Assembly: GCA_013396755.1 (NCBI GenBank)
Contig: VWZF01002255.1
Span: 379,464 to 443,463 of the forward strand
Source of the DNA: Sclerurus mexicanus
Taxonomy: Eukaryota > Chordata > Aves > Passeriformes > Furnariidae
Reading direction: 5' to 3'
Length of the DNA: 64,000 nt
Shown here piece after piece: positions 9,216 to 22,665 of the stretch. The translations under genes were made by a program, and so were the position numbers. Each line of letters begins with the position of its first letter. Position 1 is the first letter of the stretch. The notes under the pieces are model-generated. The model searched no databases, had not been told where the DNA came from, and worked only from the letters and a program-made list of their open reading frames with translations.

Positions 9216-12200
9216 CAATATGTGTGTAAGTGCAGTGGTGCAGGGAATAGTCAATGGATATTAACCATGTTAAACAGGAAGCATTGTAACCACAAGCATG
9301 AACCACAGATTCCCACAGAAATTCTCTAAATCAAGTGTTGAGTAGATTTTTGTCTTCCTGGCTATTTTGTTATCTCTGTTGTAAGACCCTTGGGTTTTTT
9401 TGGCAGTTCTGAACAGATATTGTGATAGACACCATGGTAAACAGCTCTCTTATTGTATTTTGTACTAGGATATTGAACATTTTCCTGAGCAAAGTGCAAT
9501 GTGATGCCAAGTATTTCCATTCCCTGCAGCTTCTTACAAAGAGAACTAGTCCACAGTTTGCTAATAGAGATGGAGGAGTTCTTCCTTGTAAGCTTTCAAA
9601 ATAATCCATTTTAAAAGACTTTTTTAGCATAATAAATGCTTAGTGACTTGAAATCCCAGTGGGTTTTGAAGAAACAAATACTGTACTGTATATGCCGAAT
9701 CTGTACAATTTGAACTCTGCTCTTGAAGTACTGTAGACCTGTTCTTGCACTGATAATAACAGTCTTTTCAGGAACAGAAGAAATAATTTATAGTTACAAA
9801 TAAGAAACCAGAATTAGCTGTGATTTAATTTCTTTATACATAGCATGCTTTCTACATTTGTTATGACTGGATTTATCAAACATATGCATTGCATTGATAC
9901 AGATGTATGACGCACAACAGAGGAAAAAGAAACATGAATTAAAGAAACATGGTGTTTGTATCAAGCTTATGCTGTTTAAGTATTGAAACTGTGGTTGAAG
10001 TTTAATGGCTCTGTGTGCAGCTCTGATTTCTTTTTCCTCTCTCTTTGTTAGGTTAATTCAGCTTCAATAACAAGTCTTTTCTGTCCTGCTACCAAATACC
10101 TCCAAATGTACAGCAAGGGAAACTGGCATTTCAAATTAAGGGAAACAGTGAACCAAAACAAGAACACAATAGAAGAAAGAGCAGGGTGCTACATGTAAAT
10201 GATGTACTCACTGGGAACTAACAGTGGTAGCTTGCAGTGAAGGGATTTAGCTCTCTGTTAATTCAACTGATAGGGAGACTCATATTTGGGAAGAGTCTTG
10301 GCCAGGTTCCTTAAGCTCACAAAAGCTTTACCAGTTACATCATCGAGGGGGGAGGTGTGTGTGTGGGAATTTGTGATTTTTTAAAAACCTTGTTACTGTA
10401 GTTAGTCTATTAAAAAGAGAAATTTTAAACATTTATATGATGCTTATACTCTATCTTCATTGAAATTAATCTTTTACTAATAATAGTTGAAAACACTTGA
10501 AGTATTTTCATTTTAGCAGACTAAAGGGTAAAACTATCTCTCTGTAATTCTGCTACCAGTGATCTTGTACAATTTTTTTAGGAGTCCAGCAGCAGAGATT
10601 TAGGGTACAATGTCTGTTACAGGGGGAATGTTTTGGTCTGATTACTGCATGCAAGTTTCTTCTGCATGGTAACTGCTTATGGTACCATACTGGAGAGGGA
10701 TTAAAATGTTTTATATTCTGTGTGTGCATTGGAGAGGATGTGTTTTACCTAATCTTGTTTAGCCACCATGCAGACAGCTTTGAGGATTTTTTTTTTTTAA
10801 TCCCAGTATCCTTTAAAACATGCAGATCTTTAGAAAGGGAAGGTATTTCCATTTCTTTCATTTGCTTTTCAAAAGTGCAGAACTCGGCCCTTATCTTGAG
10901 GAGGAAAGAGGAAAATACTAAGCATGGTGCTCCTGCCTACAGGCTCGGTACTTGTTAAATGTTTTGGGCAATTAAACTTAGGTGGGAAAGATTGAACTGC
11001 TCTCAGGAATTTTTCTTCATTTTTTCTGTATGAAAGCAAAATAATATGTTCTCATGTTCTTTGATGCCAATTGAATAAAATATAGGTCTACAGATCCAGT
11101 ATCCTTGAAAGTATAGCAGATGTTCGTTGCTTTGTCTTCAAACAGCCATGTCTGGCTTCTCTATCAAAGCAGTGTCTTAATGTTGAAGGACTGACTGCTA
11201 GTTTTTTTTTTATGTTGTTTGGTTTTTTGTTTTTTTTTACTAGGTACTGTGTGCATGCAGAGGTAGAAAGACAGGGAAGGAAGAAAGCAAAATGATCACC
11301 TGAAATGATGGGATTATTTTTGAAAAAGGAAGTCTGTTGCCAGTGTCTGAGATATTTTGAAAATCTTCAAATGCATCACTACTATTTGAGCAAGGGAAAA
11401 ATTGCAAGCATGCCCAAAGGGTTTGCAGGGATTCAGTGATATCAAGGTAGGAAGTTAAAAAATTTGAAAGTTTGGAAGGATGCTAGAGGTCTACAGATGA
11501 ACTGAGAAAGACAGTATGATTATTGGAAAGCAAATAGGTAACTAGGGTGTTTCTTGTCTCTGCTAGGTTGATATTACCCCAGCAGCATTTTTATTATTCT
11601 CATACCAGATTTTTACATTTTTATCCTTCGTTGGACCTGGTTGTGCACTTTTGTTGTCTTCATGTCCCTCACAAAAGGGGCTGCCCGTGTTTGTCTGTGA
11701 AACATGCACATATATACATGTGACTTCATAAATTCATAATGAAAATAATAGTATTTTTAATTACAGTGTGTTAATGCTACAGGAAAGTGACCAGGGCTCT
11801 AGATGAAAGACGAAGTAACCAACTATTCCCTGATTTGAGGTTAGGTTATATGTAGACAGTCTAATAAAAACTGCTGGAATTAGAAGATACTGGACACAAC
11901 AGATTACAGTGTTAGAAGGCAACTTACAGATGTCTGGATTTCTTGTTTTGTAGGTATTTAAGAGGGAAATGGCAGAAACCCAAAGAATACCAAACTAGAT
12001 TATTGGGGACTTTCTGGGTAGTAGAATCTTTCAAGGCCAACATGCCAACAGTAGGTAAGACCCCCACATAAGGCAAAGATCACTTAGGTAAGAGTATCAG
12101 AAATTTGGGAATGGATATAGCAAAACTGAGTTCAACAGGGAAAAGATAGTTAAGGATGGGCTGTTTAGAGAAGATGAGGCATAGAAAGGGAGATTGAATG

Positions 12201-13109
12201 GAGTTTAAGAGGAAGATCAAGAAATAGAAAAAAAAAAAAGGATGATAAAGCAGTTGATTCATTGACTACCATTCAAAGTGGCTTGTCAGAAAATGTTGTA
12301 CTCTCTGGGGAAGGTTTATATACTGAAATACAAAAATAAGAGCTATCTACAACTTATCAGTTAGTCTTTTGAGTTTTAGCCAAATCCTAAATTAAAGTTA
12401 CAAAAGTGAGTGAAAGACCTCATCCCATGTACTTTGTCCTGAAGTTTGTAACTTCTCCTAGATTTTGTTACTGTCTTAGCAGATGCAGGTTAGAAGCCCA
12501 GCTGTTACTCCAGTTTGAGTAAGGTTTATTTCATCTAAGAGAATATAGATAAAACTTTTTACTAAATTGCTCGCTTATTTCAAGAAAGTTTTCTTACTAT
12601 GAAGTTATTTACCTCTACCTTTTATGAAAGCACTGAAAAATATAAATGTTAGAACGAGATCAATTCAAGAGTCAAAAATCTATTTAACAGGAAATCAGTG
12701 AAATCACAGAAAAATGAAATCTGAAATGGTGCTGTGCAGTTAGAGTAGGGAAGTAATTGTATGCTAGTAAAACTGAAAAACCTATTGAAGGGAAGAACAA
12801 CATGGCTGAAGATGAAAGATTAACATGGTAACAAGCAAGATTAATGTGACAGAAGGAGAAAAGGACTACAAGAAGTTCTTCAGTTTCAGAAATGAGGATA
12901 TAATAAAAAAGAAAGAGTATTTTGGGGCTGAAATCACTGACTAGATCAGTAAATCCAGTTCTACAGCATGACAGTTATGTCCTAAATTAACTCTCATAAT
13001 GGGTTTAAGCTTCATATTTTTTTTGTTGAATTAAAAGGAAGACTTTCATGCTAGTTGAGGATGGTCAAACACTGAATTAAATCGTCATGAGAGATTGTGA
13101 CGTATTTGT
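9216..13109. other. AT-rich unique sequence, no gene seen
   Basis: About 3.9 kb without a recognisable repeat, RNA gene or coding exon. It contains short T-rich tracts (near 10788 and 11202-11238) and an A-run near 12228. Open frames of 60-86 codons (for example 9370-9630 and 10722-10958) are not protein-like. Confidence 0.45.
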
Positions 13110-13245
13110 CCTTCAAGATGTTGAAAACTCAGCTGGACAAGGTTCCCAGCAACCTGCTCAAGCTGACCCTAAGTTGAGTGGGTGGGTTGGACTGTAAGGT
13201 CTCAAGACATCTCTTCCAATCTCAGCAATTTTTTGATTAAAATTG
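13110..13245 (+). mobile_element. CR1 LINE 3' fragment
   Basis: The end of a CR1 element in sense orientation. Recognisable blocks are AGCTGGACAAGGTTCC, CAGCAACCTGCTCAAGCTGA, GGGTTGGACTGTAAGGTCTC and TCTTCCAATCTCAGCAATTT, in the order expected of the avian CR1 3' untranslated region. It is 5'-truncated, as most CR1 copies are, and diverged. Confidence 0.85.
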
Positions 13246-13949
13246 TTTACACCTTTTTTTATTTTTTTGTCCTCAATTATTCCTAACATTCCAGAATAGT
13301 ACCAACTTGGTTGAGTTGATGGTTGTGGTTCCTTTTCTCAAATTATGCTGAAGTGTCTACCTTTTTTCTGAGTTGTGTTAATAGAGAGCAAGGCAAGAAC
13401 TTGCCTCACTGGATTTGTTTTGATATGTTAACAAACTAAGCTCTTGTAACTTCCTGTCATGCAACACGCACAGCACTAGCTTCATTGTTTGTGCATCTCT
13501 GCTCACTTTTAATTCCTCTTTCCAACAAATGAATCTAAAGTACACTAAGTCAGTGATGCAGCCAGTCTGCAAATTGAGGGTCAGCTGAAGCTCCATTAAC
13601 AAGATGAGTTCAAGAAGTAAATAGAGAGGTATCTTAAGCTCTTAAGAAAAGAAACTCTTTGAACACCTATATTCTTGATAAGTAAATCAACAACATTCTC
13701 TTCCTAGGAGACCAAACCAGCCTCAGAAACATGTCATGATAATTACAACAAAGGATATCAGACAAAATGGTGAAGAATTCAAAGACTATGAAATATATAA
13801 TGACTATGTATGAAAAAGATCAAAATGATTGTCACTGTATGATATTGCAAACACACTCATACAGCAGAATATTACTGAAAGAAGACAAAAGCAGGAGAAT
13901 GTGAATCCAATACGTATGAAGGAAAAAGGTTGTGCAAAAGGCTAGAGAA
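13246..13949. other. Unique sequence, no gene seen
   Basis: Begins with T-rich DNA, then unremarkable sequence. A 74-codon minus-strand open frame at 13378-13602 is of unknown meaning and was not called. Confidence 0.4.
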
Positions 13950-14113
13950 AATAGTCTTAAACTGAGATAGGGGAGATTCAGATTAGATTAGAAAAACATT
14001 TTCCTATTAGAGTGGTCAGGCATTGGAAGAAGTTGCCCAGAGTCACCAATTCTGAAGGTGTTTTAACAGGCATCTGGATCTGGCCCCCAGTGATATGATT
14101 TAGTGGTTTAGGG
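13950..14113 (+). mobile_element. CR1 LINE 3' fragment cut by an N
   Basis: Sense-orientation CR1. Blocks such as AACATTTTCCTATTAGAGTG, GGTCAGGCATTGGAAGAAG, TTGCCCAGAGTCACC, GAAGGTGTTTTAACAGGC and GATTTAGTGGTTTAGGG follow the order of the CR1 region just upstream of the tail. The match stops exactly at the N at 14114 and the CR1 tail does not appear beyond it, so sequence may be missing at that point. Confidence 0.85.
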
Positions 14114-14114
14114 N
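14114..14114. other. Assembly gap or ambiguous base (N)
   Basis: A single N that interrupts a CR1 fragment. Unlike the other two Ns in the window, I see no duplicated sequence on its two sides. Confidence 0.9.
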
Positions 14115-17100
14115 ACATACAGTGTGCGGAGAAACCTCCTTTCAACATCTATATCTCAAATATGAAACAGTCTTCAGGGACATCTACACAAAGGTGAGGA
14201 GATTGTAGCTAAGCTTGCCTTGTGCAACAATCAGCTTTTCTTTTCTTCTTATGTTGTCCTAAGATGTTGATACCAAAGGGCTAAATTATTAAGGAAAAAA
14301 GAAAGTAGACAGGCTGTTGCCCTGCAGAGAGAAAGGAAATACAGAGCACAAGTTCTGCCTGACACATGTAAGGAAGTTTGGGTCCTGGCAGGCAAGTATA
14401 CAATACAGAATGTGACCTTCTAATTGTATGTTTTTGAAAACTAATTCCTCAGGGACAACTTGCGGCTTCCATTGTAGCTTGTGGTACCCTGATGAAGAAA
14501 GAAAGAAGGTGTAAGTACAGTGTCTGTGTTTCTTACCCGCTTACTCAGAAGGAAGGGTGCAGATAGGGAGTCTGTTGTAAATCCGTAAAGATACACAATA
14601 ATGAATATGTTTTTTCAGCACTTCAAGTCTCTGTATCTCCACAGGTCAACTTAGGAGAACCAAAACTGTAATGTTAGCAGCAGTAATACTATTAAATTTA
14701 TATATAGTAAAAGGGAAATCACCTTTCTTCCTGCTATAAAAAGTCCTTCCCTGGATCAGCACAAATTTTCATTTTAGTAGGACAGCAGAAATACATTTAG
14801 TATAAAAAATAATGTCCAAGAGGCAAGAGATTTAGAGAATACTTAGAAGAGAGTTAAGACAGTATACAAATCTGAGACTGTTTTCTTCCTCCTTAATATA
14901 CTTGAAGAATTGTGAATAGATCAGCAAAAAAGCCACATTTCTTTAGATCAAAACCAATGGAGGACTTTTTGGCTACCCAAGAACAACTCAGTTGGATGAC
15001 ACATTCTGGCAGTGGTAGAAACAGGGATTTAGCTTGTATAAATTGGATTTGATTCATCTGAAATTGCTGGACATAATTGCACATTTAAATCTACTCATAT
15101 TCTTTCCCCAGTGTGTTGAGAACTAGGCTTCAGGAAATGTTATGCTGCAAACATTTCTGGACTGGTAGGTCTGTCTGACATCCTTCAAAAACACATTCAT
15201 TAAAGAAATATAATTATACACTTACAGTGATGAAAATAACATTAGCACTTGTCCTGAATAGGATAAAACTCTGAAGGTTGTTATTCTTGCAGATCTGTAT
15301 GGGGTCCTGTATGAAGTTCCATCAAAATATGTGCAATAATATAAAGAACACAATAATTTTACTAGCATTGCCATAAGTCATTTCCATAACAGCTGTTCAT
15401 TATTTAATTACAATTTAGCCTTTCAGCTACTCACCAATTTAAAGAGAAAAATATGATGAGCTTCAAGAGCTTGAGTGATCAACTGCACTTTGATAGTTTG
15501 AGCCACTTCTTGGAGATGATGAAATCAAGTTTTAGCTACACTGGGAAGATAGTTAAATTTGGGTATTGCAGAAGAAGTTCTTCATTATCATGTACTTATG
15601 GTATACACATTATCCCTATCATAACATATTGTTCTTTAGTTACGGTAAGTCCAGTTCAGAGTTAGCTCACATCATATGCCAGACAGAAACTTATGGAGTA
15701 TGTCCTAGTGAGACTATATGGCAGAGAATTACTTCATCAGAGAAGTACAATTAAGAGTTTAATTTTTAATCTATCTTCAAAACACACAAAAAGATTATTT
15801 TCAGATTATTATCTAAATAAGAAAGTTGAGAATTTTCTCAAGAAAGCAGCAAATAGTAGACATTTAGTAGATAGTGCTTATACCCTCTTTCTGCAGGCAG
15901 TGGTTTGTGGAAGATCTGCTACCTCTCAGTGAAGGTCTAGAAATTCAAATATGTTCAAGCAGATAATTAGGGCAAGGACTATAAGCAATGCATCAAAAGG
16001 AAAGCAGCTACAAACTACAATAATGATTTACTACTTTCCTAGCATCTCTTTCCAAAATGTTGACCTATCTTGTCAGTTATTCATTTCAGTTCTAATCAAG
16101 TGTGATACCTTTTTTTTTTAATAAGTGCACTAACCTGTACTGACAAATGTGAACATACAACTTGTACAATTCTGGGAGAACCTGAGCTTTATGTATTTTT
16201 AAGGTATATATAGCTTCAACATGACCTAAATGTAGGTAACTCAAGTATAATTCCAATTTCTGAATTTTTTTCTTTTTTTAATTATTTGCTTGCTGCCTGT
16301 CACATTTTTCTCAGGAGTACATATTTTGCAGACTAATTATTTTGATCTTCTTATTCCATTGCAAAGTTTATATCAAACAACAAAATTTTGGAACATCCCT
16401 AGCACTGCAACTCAAACATTTATAAATGTCAACCACTATTTCACAGCCATAAAAAAATTTTCACCAAAAAAAATGTTACCAAATAGTGAGGTCCCAGTTC
16501 CATCTAACTCTTCTTGTCCAAGTGTATTTTCTGCACAAATATATACACAACAAAATAGTTTTTTCCATAGTTTATGGATATGCTGGCTAAGAATTTCTTC
16601 TCTGCATTCATTCTGGTTTTGAGAATAATGGAAAGATGTAAAGAATGAAAATACCTGATGCATCATTTGATTCTGAGGAAAAAATTCTCATTATTTCCTC
16701 TGTTTAAACTGGTCCAGAAAACAGGGTCAAGATTCAGGCTCAAGGAGAACTTACAAGTTTCCAATGATGAAGTTATCCTTCCAGTAAAGTTAATGTTGCT
16801 GTTTAGATGAGATTTGCAACAATTTGATACTTTGTCTTACTGTCTCTCTGGAAACTCTGCCATTCAGCTACATTTAATCTCTAGGTCAAGTCATGTAGAC
16901 CTATTCACATCCATTCTGTTCAACTCTTATTCTGAATCTATCAAGGCAGACATGCTGTACAGACCCAAGAAAAATCCCTGGGATAAAGTTATCTGACCAT
17001 TGCTCGTGAAAACTCGTGCTCTTCCAGTCTCATTTCAGCCTCATCTGAAAAGGACTAAGTCTCTTGGAATACCAAATACAACGCGGACCACATCCATCCT

Positions 17101-17519
17101 ACATGGACCACAGAGCAGACAGTCTGTTTGCCAATAACTGAGTTCTTCCAGCAGAACAAGTATCTAGACCACATGGAAGCACAATCCAGGGACAAAGCAT
17201 TCTGCAGGCAGTGTGAATACCAGTGGCGTACAAGTGCTAGTATTCTGGCACTGAAGATTCCCATAAGTAAGAAAAAAAAGGCAGAGCAATAAAAAAAGGA
17301 GACATATATGCCTCCAGCACATAAGTATTGCTGCTCAAGGGCTGCTTTTCATCTAGTTTGGCTTGCAATTGAAACGTTTCTTATACTAAGAACAAATGAC
17401 GGCTGAGGTCTGAGGACCAGAAATAGGATGAAACTAATATCCAGTGGCACTCCTTTGTCTAAAAGCTTATTAAATTCTCTTTTCTTTTGGAAGCAGATGT
17501 TGCACTGAGTGGTACTCTA
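14115..17519. other. AT-rich unique sequence, no gene seen
   Basis: About 3.4 kb without a recognised repeat or gene. Open frames up to 110 codons (16290-16622) overlap an antisense frame and show no family resemblance. Confidence 0.45.
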
Positions 17520-17750
17520 TTAACTGGTACAACAACAACAGGCAGTAAGAAGGTGTATTTTCAGGTCCAAAAGTCCAGAAGGGCCAAACCTTGGAGTTAA
17601 ACGCACAAATACTTTCAGTCTTTCTCCTGTACAGTGTTGGCTGTCTTGCACTGCATGCTGTGAAGGTGGGATAGTCCCTGAAAAGTGTGACTGTCATTGT
17701 GTAGTCTCATGTGGTTTAAAACTGTCATACTGTGCTGAACTTTTAAATGG

Positions 17751-18018
17751 AGAATAGAATAGAATAGCATAGAATAGATGTCCCCTGGAATGGACCTACA
17801 ATGATTGACTAGTCCAACTGCCTGACCAAATCAGGGCTGCCGAAGTTAAAGCATGTTGTTATGGGCATTGCCCAAACCCCTTTTATATGGTGACAGGCTT
17901 GAGGCAACAACCATCTCTCTGGGAAGCCTGTTCTAGTGTTTGATCACCTTTGTGGTAAAGACATGCTTCCTAATGTCCAGCCTCAGTCTCTCTTGGTGCA
18001 GCTTTGAACCATCCCCAC
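17751..18018 (-). mobile_element. CR1 LINE 3' fragment, minus strand (copy 1)
   Basis: Reverse-complement CR1. It opens with a pentamer tail (AGAATAGAATAGAATAGC), then GACTAGTCCAACTGCCTGAC, AAGCCTGTTCTAGTGTTTGA, TCACCTTTGTGGTAAAGAC and TTCCTAATGTCCAGCCTCAG, which follow the CR1 3' region read backwards. The tail is a variant of the usual ATTCTATG repeat. Confidence 0.88.
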
Positions 18019-18869
18019 TATTATTGAATAGAGGAAATAGTCAGTAGAATACATGATTTCCTACCTTTCAGAAAAAAAGACTGAATGTAGACACATCACT
18101 GTATATGTGGGACACCTTAAATCCCCTTAGAATATTTTCTTCCAGAACTTAGAGGGGAACATACAGTGATATGTAGCAACAGCAATAGATCTTTTCATCC
18201 TGCACTGACTGCATTACTAGCTTGAAACCCATCTAATACAACTCTGAAAGCTTCTCCTTTGGAGCTGAAGTGTCTATGGAGGTAGGTGGTCAGTGGATTA
18301 TGGTTGCCACAGCTGACATTCCTTTTATTTCATTTTAAAAATCAGTAATGACCTATAGTTGACAGAATAACTCAGTGAAAAGGTTATTATTGTCCTGAAT
18401 GTATTGCTAGACTAGATATCTTTGGGGTCTTTTGTTATTTTCTGATTTGTGAATAACAGGAACATTTATTTCACAGTTGTACCAGTCTTGGCAGAGCAGT
18501 ATAAGCATTTCATTTTGGTTATCAGCAGACAGTAGTTCCTTTAGCCTATTGGACACTGACAGGACTCAGATATATATGCACAGTTAATGTTCATATGGAG
18601 GAACTAACTTTTACAGCCTGAATTTCTTTGGATTCCCTTACAAATAATTCTGATTTAATATTTAATAACATTGAATGAGAGCTGGATACTAAAAAAGCTT
18701 TCCTCAGATTTTGTTATCCTGGATAAAACTTGCTGAAATTTTGCTTTGCAGCATCTCAAGGCTTCACGTAAGCTTGCATCACACAAACATTATTACAAAA
18801 ATATTCAAATCCTCATGTGGTTACTCAGTTTTATTTTACTGCTTTCTCAGACACAACTCCATAGGCTGC

Positions 18870-19453
18870 TGTCCTGGTTTTGGCTGGCATAGAGTTAATT
18901 TTCTTCCTAGTAGCTGATGGTACAGAGCTGTGTTTTTGCATTTAGTATGACAGTAATGCTAATAACACACTGATGCTTTAGTTGTTGCTCAGCAGTGTTT
19001 ACCCCAGGTCAAGGACTTTTCAGTGTCCCATACTCTGCCAGTGAGGAGGTGCCCAAAAAGCTGGGAGGGAGCACGGCCAGGACAGCTGACCCTAAATGGG
19101 CAAAGGGATATTCTATACCATAGAATATCATGCCCAGTATGGGGGATGCTGTCCAGAAGGTGCTGACGGTTGCTTGGAGATGGGCTAATCATCAGTCAGC
19201 AGGTAGTGAGTATCCCTGTATTGTATATACCTTGTTTCTTTTGCGTTTCATCCCTCTCTCCCTCTCCTTTTTTTTTTTTTTTAATTTATTTACCACTATA
19301 ATTATGTTTTACTTAGTTTCAATTATTAAATTGTTCTTATCACAACCCACAAGTTTTTCTTTTTTCCTGGTTCTCCTTCCTGTCCCACTGGGGGCAGGAA
19401 GTGAGGTAGCATCTATATGGTACTTAGTTGCCAGCTGAGGTTAAACCTCAGCA
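18870..19453 (+). mobile_element. Solo LTR, passerine ERV type (copy 1)
   Basis: Starts TGTCCTGGTTTTGGCTGGCA with GAGTTAATTTTCTTCCTAGT following, a 5' LTR end very common in songbird genomes. Near the 3' side it has ATTAAA at 19325-19330, then GTTCTTATCACAACCCAC, and ends GGTTAAACCTCAGCA, a diverged form of the usual AAACCACGACA end. The 5-bp flanks GCTGC (18865-18869) and CCTGC (19454-19458) match at four of five positions and look like a target-site duplication. Length is 584 bp. A 15-T run interrupts it at 19268. No internal retroviral sequence is adjacent, so it is a solo LTR. A 102-codon open frame inside it is incidental. Confidence 0.85.
19325..19330 (+). promoter_or_regulatory. ATTAAA polyadenylation-type signal in LTR
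   Basis: ATTAAA lies directly before the conserved TTGTTCTTATC stretch of this LTR family, in the position expected of the R-region polyadenylation signal. The same motif recurs at 23121-23126 in the duplicate copy. Confidence 0.5.
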
Positions 19454-21314
19454 CCTGCACACAGAAATGAAACCAAGGGGAAAACCACAGCTGAGATTTA
19501 CAGGACACTTAGAACATAGTACTCTGCAAAGGACAAATCTGGGGCACTGTTGTGTTTTGCCATCTGATGCACTATATCATTGCAACCCACTATCAAAATG
19601 CTATAATTACATGTCAGCATGCTATGTCAGAGAGTGAGATATCATTATGCTGACCCATCTCTAGCTAAGTTTAGAGTCTTCTCAGTTGTCAGCAGCAGTT
19701 GCTGCTTCAGTAGACAAGACTACTCCAGTGATATTGGATCACTTGAGACAGGTAACAGCAGCCTAGAATTTCTAAGACTTGAACAACTGTATTACCAATG
19801 AACTACTGGATCAATTTTTTTTTTTTTTTTTACATAAGTCCCTTAGCCAAGGCTAGGTTTGGGGGAATAGATAAGAAAAGTCTCCATTTGGGAAGACATC
19901 TTTTGAGGCAAAGTTTTTTTGTTCATAGGGTCCTAGCAGGTGGCTTCTACATAATCTTTTTGTAAACTATTGAAATGGAGTCTAAAGTCTTTCTGTCTAC
20001 AACTTCACCAGAGTACTGTGAGTTATAAAAAAGAAAGGATCAAGGATCAATCCAGGCAAACTGGACTCTCCCACTTCTTAAATAGTTTCTGTCTAAAGCA
20101 GCAAAAGACCGGCTTATATATTCCATACATAAAAAGAGTCCCATTACTTTGTTCTCTGGCAACTTTTTTTATGCTTTCAGGATTGCAGTTGTTGAGAATA
20201 TTGGACATTCCACATTGCAAGCTAGTAAGCTTTCAGAGCTGAAACGGGGAACCACAGACCAAATCTGGACTGCTCATCCAGGAAGAGGGTTTTTTTTGTT
20301 TGTTCAGGTTTTTTTTTAATACGGGATTCTTTTTACCCTTCCCTTCCCTTCTCCTTGAAGCACATACATCACAGTGCATTCGGTTTTTTACAACATAGAA
20401 GAAAAATGAAGTACTGTAGCAATAGACAGTTTGGATTTGAAATTATTTAATAATAAGACAACTTATAAATGTGATTATATATTTTAAACAATTTAACAGA
20501 GCATATTTAAAATATTATAGATCCAGGTTTTATTCCAATAAATACAATTACAACTAAATAATACAAGGCAACACAGAATTTTTTAATTTCTCTAGTTTAA
20601 TCACATCTAAATAAAAATACTCTCTGATATAAATCTGGGGTAACTGCATTAAGTGCTCTTACCTTCAAAGAAACATTGCATAGGGAGTGAGTGTTTAGAG
20701 TCCACACAAACTGCAACTCAGGTCTGTAGCTGATGAGCCTGTAAGAATGGATTCAGAGCTTCCAAGACCTTATGGCCTAAGTCATGCACATGGACAAAGA
20801 AAGATGATGTGACTGTGAGTTTTTGTCAAATAGACCACCTCTGTCTTTTGTTTCACTCACATCCCGAAAGCTCAGCAAGTCCTTAAATTCTTTGTTTAAT
20901 TGAGGGCTCTGTACCATATGCTCATGAGTCAGTTTCAGTCAAAAAAGTGACCAATATTATCGAAATGATAAATGGCTGGAAAGCTCTCAAGGAAGATAAT
21001 TTATCTTTTCAGTTGCTAAGAGGAGCCCTTTCAGAAGATACATTTCCAAGATATGTATCTACATTTTTGAAAGTTATGCCAATTTTTGTTGAGTCTTTTT
21101 GGCTATTGTTTACTCCACTGCCACTGTTTTTATAAATTTTACATAACTAAGTCAAAGATGAGGAACCCACCATGCAGTGACATGACCAGAAATGTATCCT
21201 GTTCCTTAGACAATATATATGTACTTTAAAATATTGTATTTCATGATTTCAGTATGAAGATGACACAGATGTTTCGAAGAGCTTGCAAGCGAAGATTCTG
21301 AGCAAATTGGATTT

Positions 21315-21315
21315 N
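21315..21315. other. Assembly gap or ambiguous base (N)
   Basis: A single N exactly at the junction between the two copies of duplicate B. Confidence 0.95.
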
Positions 21316-21546
21316 TTAACTGGTACAACAACAACAGGCAGTAAGAAGGTGTATTTTCAGGTCCAAAAGTCCAGAAGGGCCAAACCTTGGAGTTAAATGC
21401 ACAAATACTTTCAGTGTTTCTCCTGTACAGTGTTGGCTGTCTTGCACTGCATGCTGTGAAGGTGGGATAGTCCCTGAAAAGTGTGACTGTCATTGTGTAG
21501 TCTCATGTGGTTTAAAACTGTCATACTGTGCTGAACTTTTAAATGG

Positions 21547-21814
21547 AGAATAGAATAGAATAGCATAGAATAGATGTCCCCTGGAATGGACCTACAATGA
21601 TTGACTAGTCCAACTGCCTGACCAAATCAGGGCTGCCGAAGTTAAAGCATGTTGTTATGGGCATTGCCCAAACCCCTTTTATATGGTGACAGGCTTGAGG
21701 CAACAACCATCTCTCTGGGAAGCCTGTTCTAGTGTTTGATCACCTTTGTGGTAAAGACATGCTTCCTAATGTCCAGCCTCAGTCTCTCTTGGTGCAGCTT
21801 TGAACCATCCCCAC
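21547..21814 (-). mobile_element. CR1 LINE 3' fragment, minus strand (copy 2)
   Basis: Duplicate-B counterpart of the CR1 at 17751-18018. It probably represents the same genomic insertion assembled twice. Confidence 0.88.
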
Positions 21815-22665
21815 TATTATTGAATAGAGGAAATAGTCAGTAGAATACATGATTTCCTACCTTTCAGAAAAAAAGACTGAATGTAGACACATCACTGTAT
21901 ATGTGGGACACCTTAAATCCCCTTAGAATATTTTCTTCCAGAACTTAGAGGGGAACATACAGTGATATGTAGCAACAGCAATAGATCTTTTCATCCTGCA
22001 CTGACTGCATTACTAGCTTGAAACCCATCTAATACAACTCTGAAAGCTTCTCCTTTGGAGCTGAAGTGTCTATGGAGGTAGGTGGTCAGTGGATTATGGT
22101 TGCCACAGCTGACATTCCTTTTATTTCATTTTAAAAATCAGTAATGACCTATAGTTGACAGAATAACTCAGTGAAAAGGTTATTATTGTCCTGAATGTAT
22201 TGCTAGACTAGATATCTTTGGGGTCTTTTGTTATTTTCTGATTTGTGAATAACAGGAACATTTATTTCACAGTTGTACCAGTCTTGGCAGAGCAGTATAA
22301 GCATTTCATTTTGGTTATCAGCAGACAGTAGTTCCTTTAGCCTATTGGACACTGACAGGACTCAGATATATATGCACAGTTAATGTTCATATGGAGGAAC
22401 TAACTTTTACAGCCTGAATTTCTTTGGATTCCCTTACAAATAATTCTGATTTAATATTTAATAACATTGAATGAGAGCTGGATACTAAAAAAGCTTTCCT
22501 CAGATTTTGTTATCCTGGATAAAACTTGCTGAAATTTTGCTTTGCAGCATCTCAAGGCTTCACGTAAGCTTGCATCACACAAACATTATTACAAAAATAT
22601 TCAAATCCTCATGTGGTTACTCAGTTTTATTTTACTGCTTTCTCAGACACAACTCCATAGGCTGC

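Larger units (their letters stand above)
17520..21314. repeat. Direct duplicate B, copy 1 (likely haplotype or contig overlap)
   Basis: This 3,795-bp segment recurs at 21316-25109, separated only by an N at 21315. The offset is 3,796 on the left part and 3,795 after a poly-T tract. Differences seen: C at 17602 versus T at 21398, C at 17620 versus G at 21416, and a 17-T run at 19815-19831 versus 16 T at 23611-23626. Copy 1 ends and copy 2 starts exactly at the N. This fits two overlapping contigs carrying different alleles more than a true tandem duplication. Confidence 0.93.

Noticed and set aside
13378..13602. 74-codon minus-strand frame considered as a retroelement remnant
   Set aside because: Could not be matched to CR1 ORFs or retroviral genes and has no supporting context beyond nearby CR1 3' ends in the other orientation.
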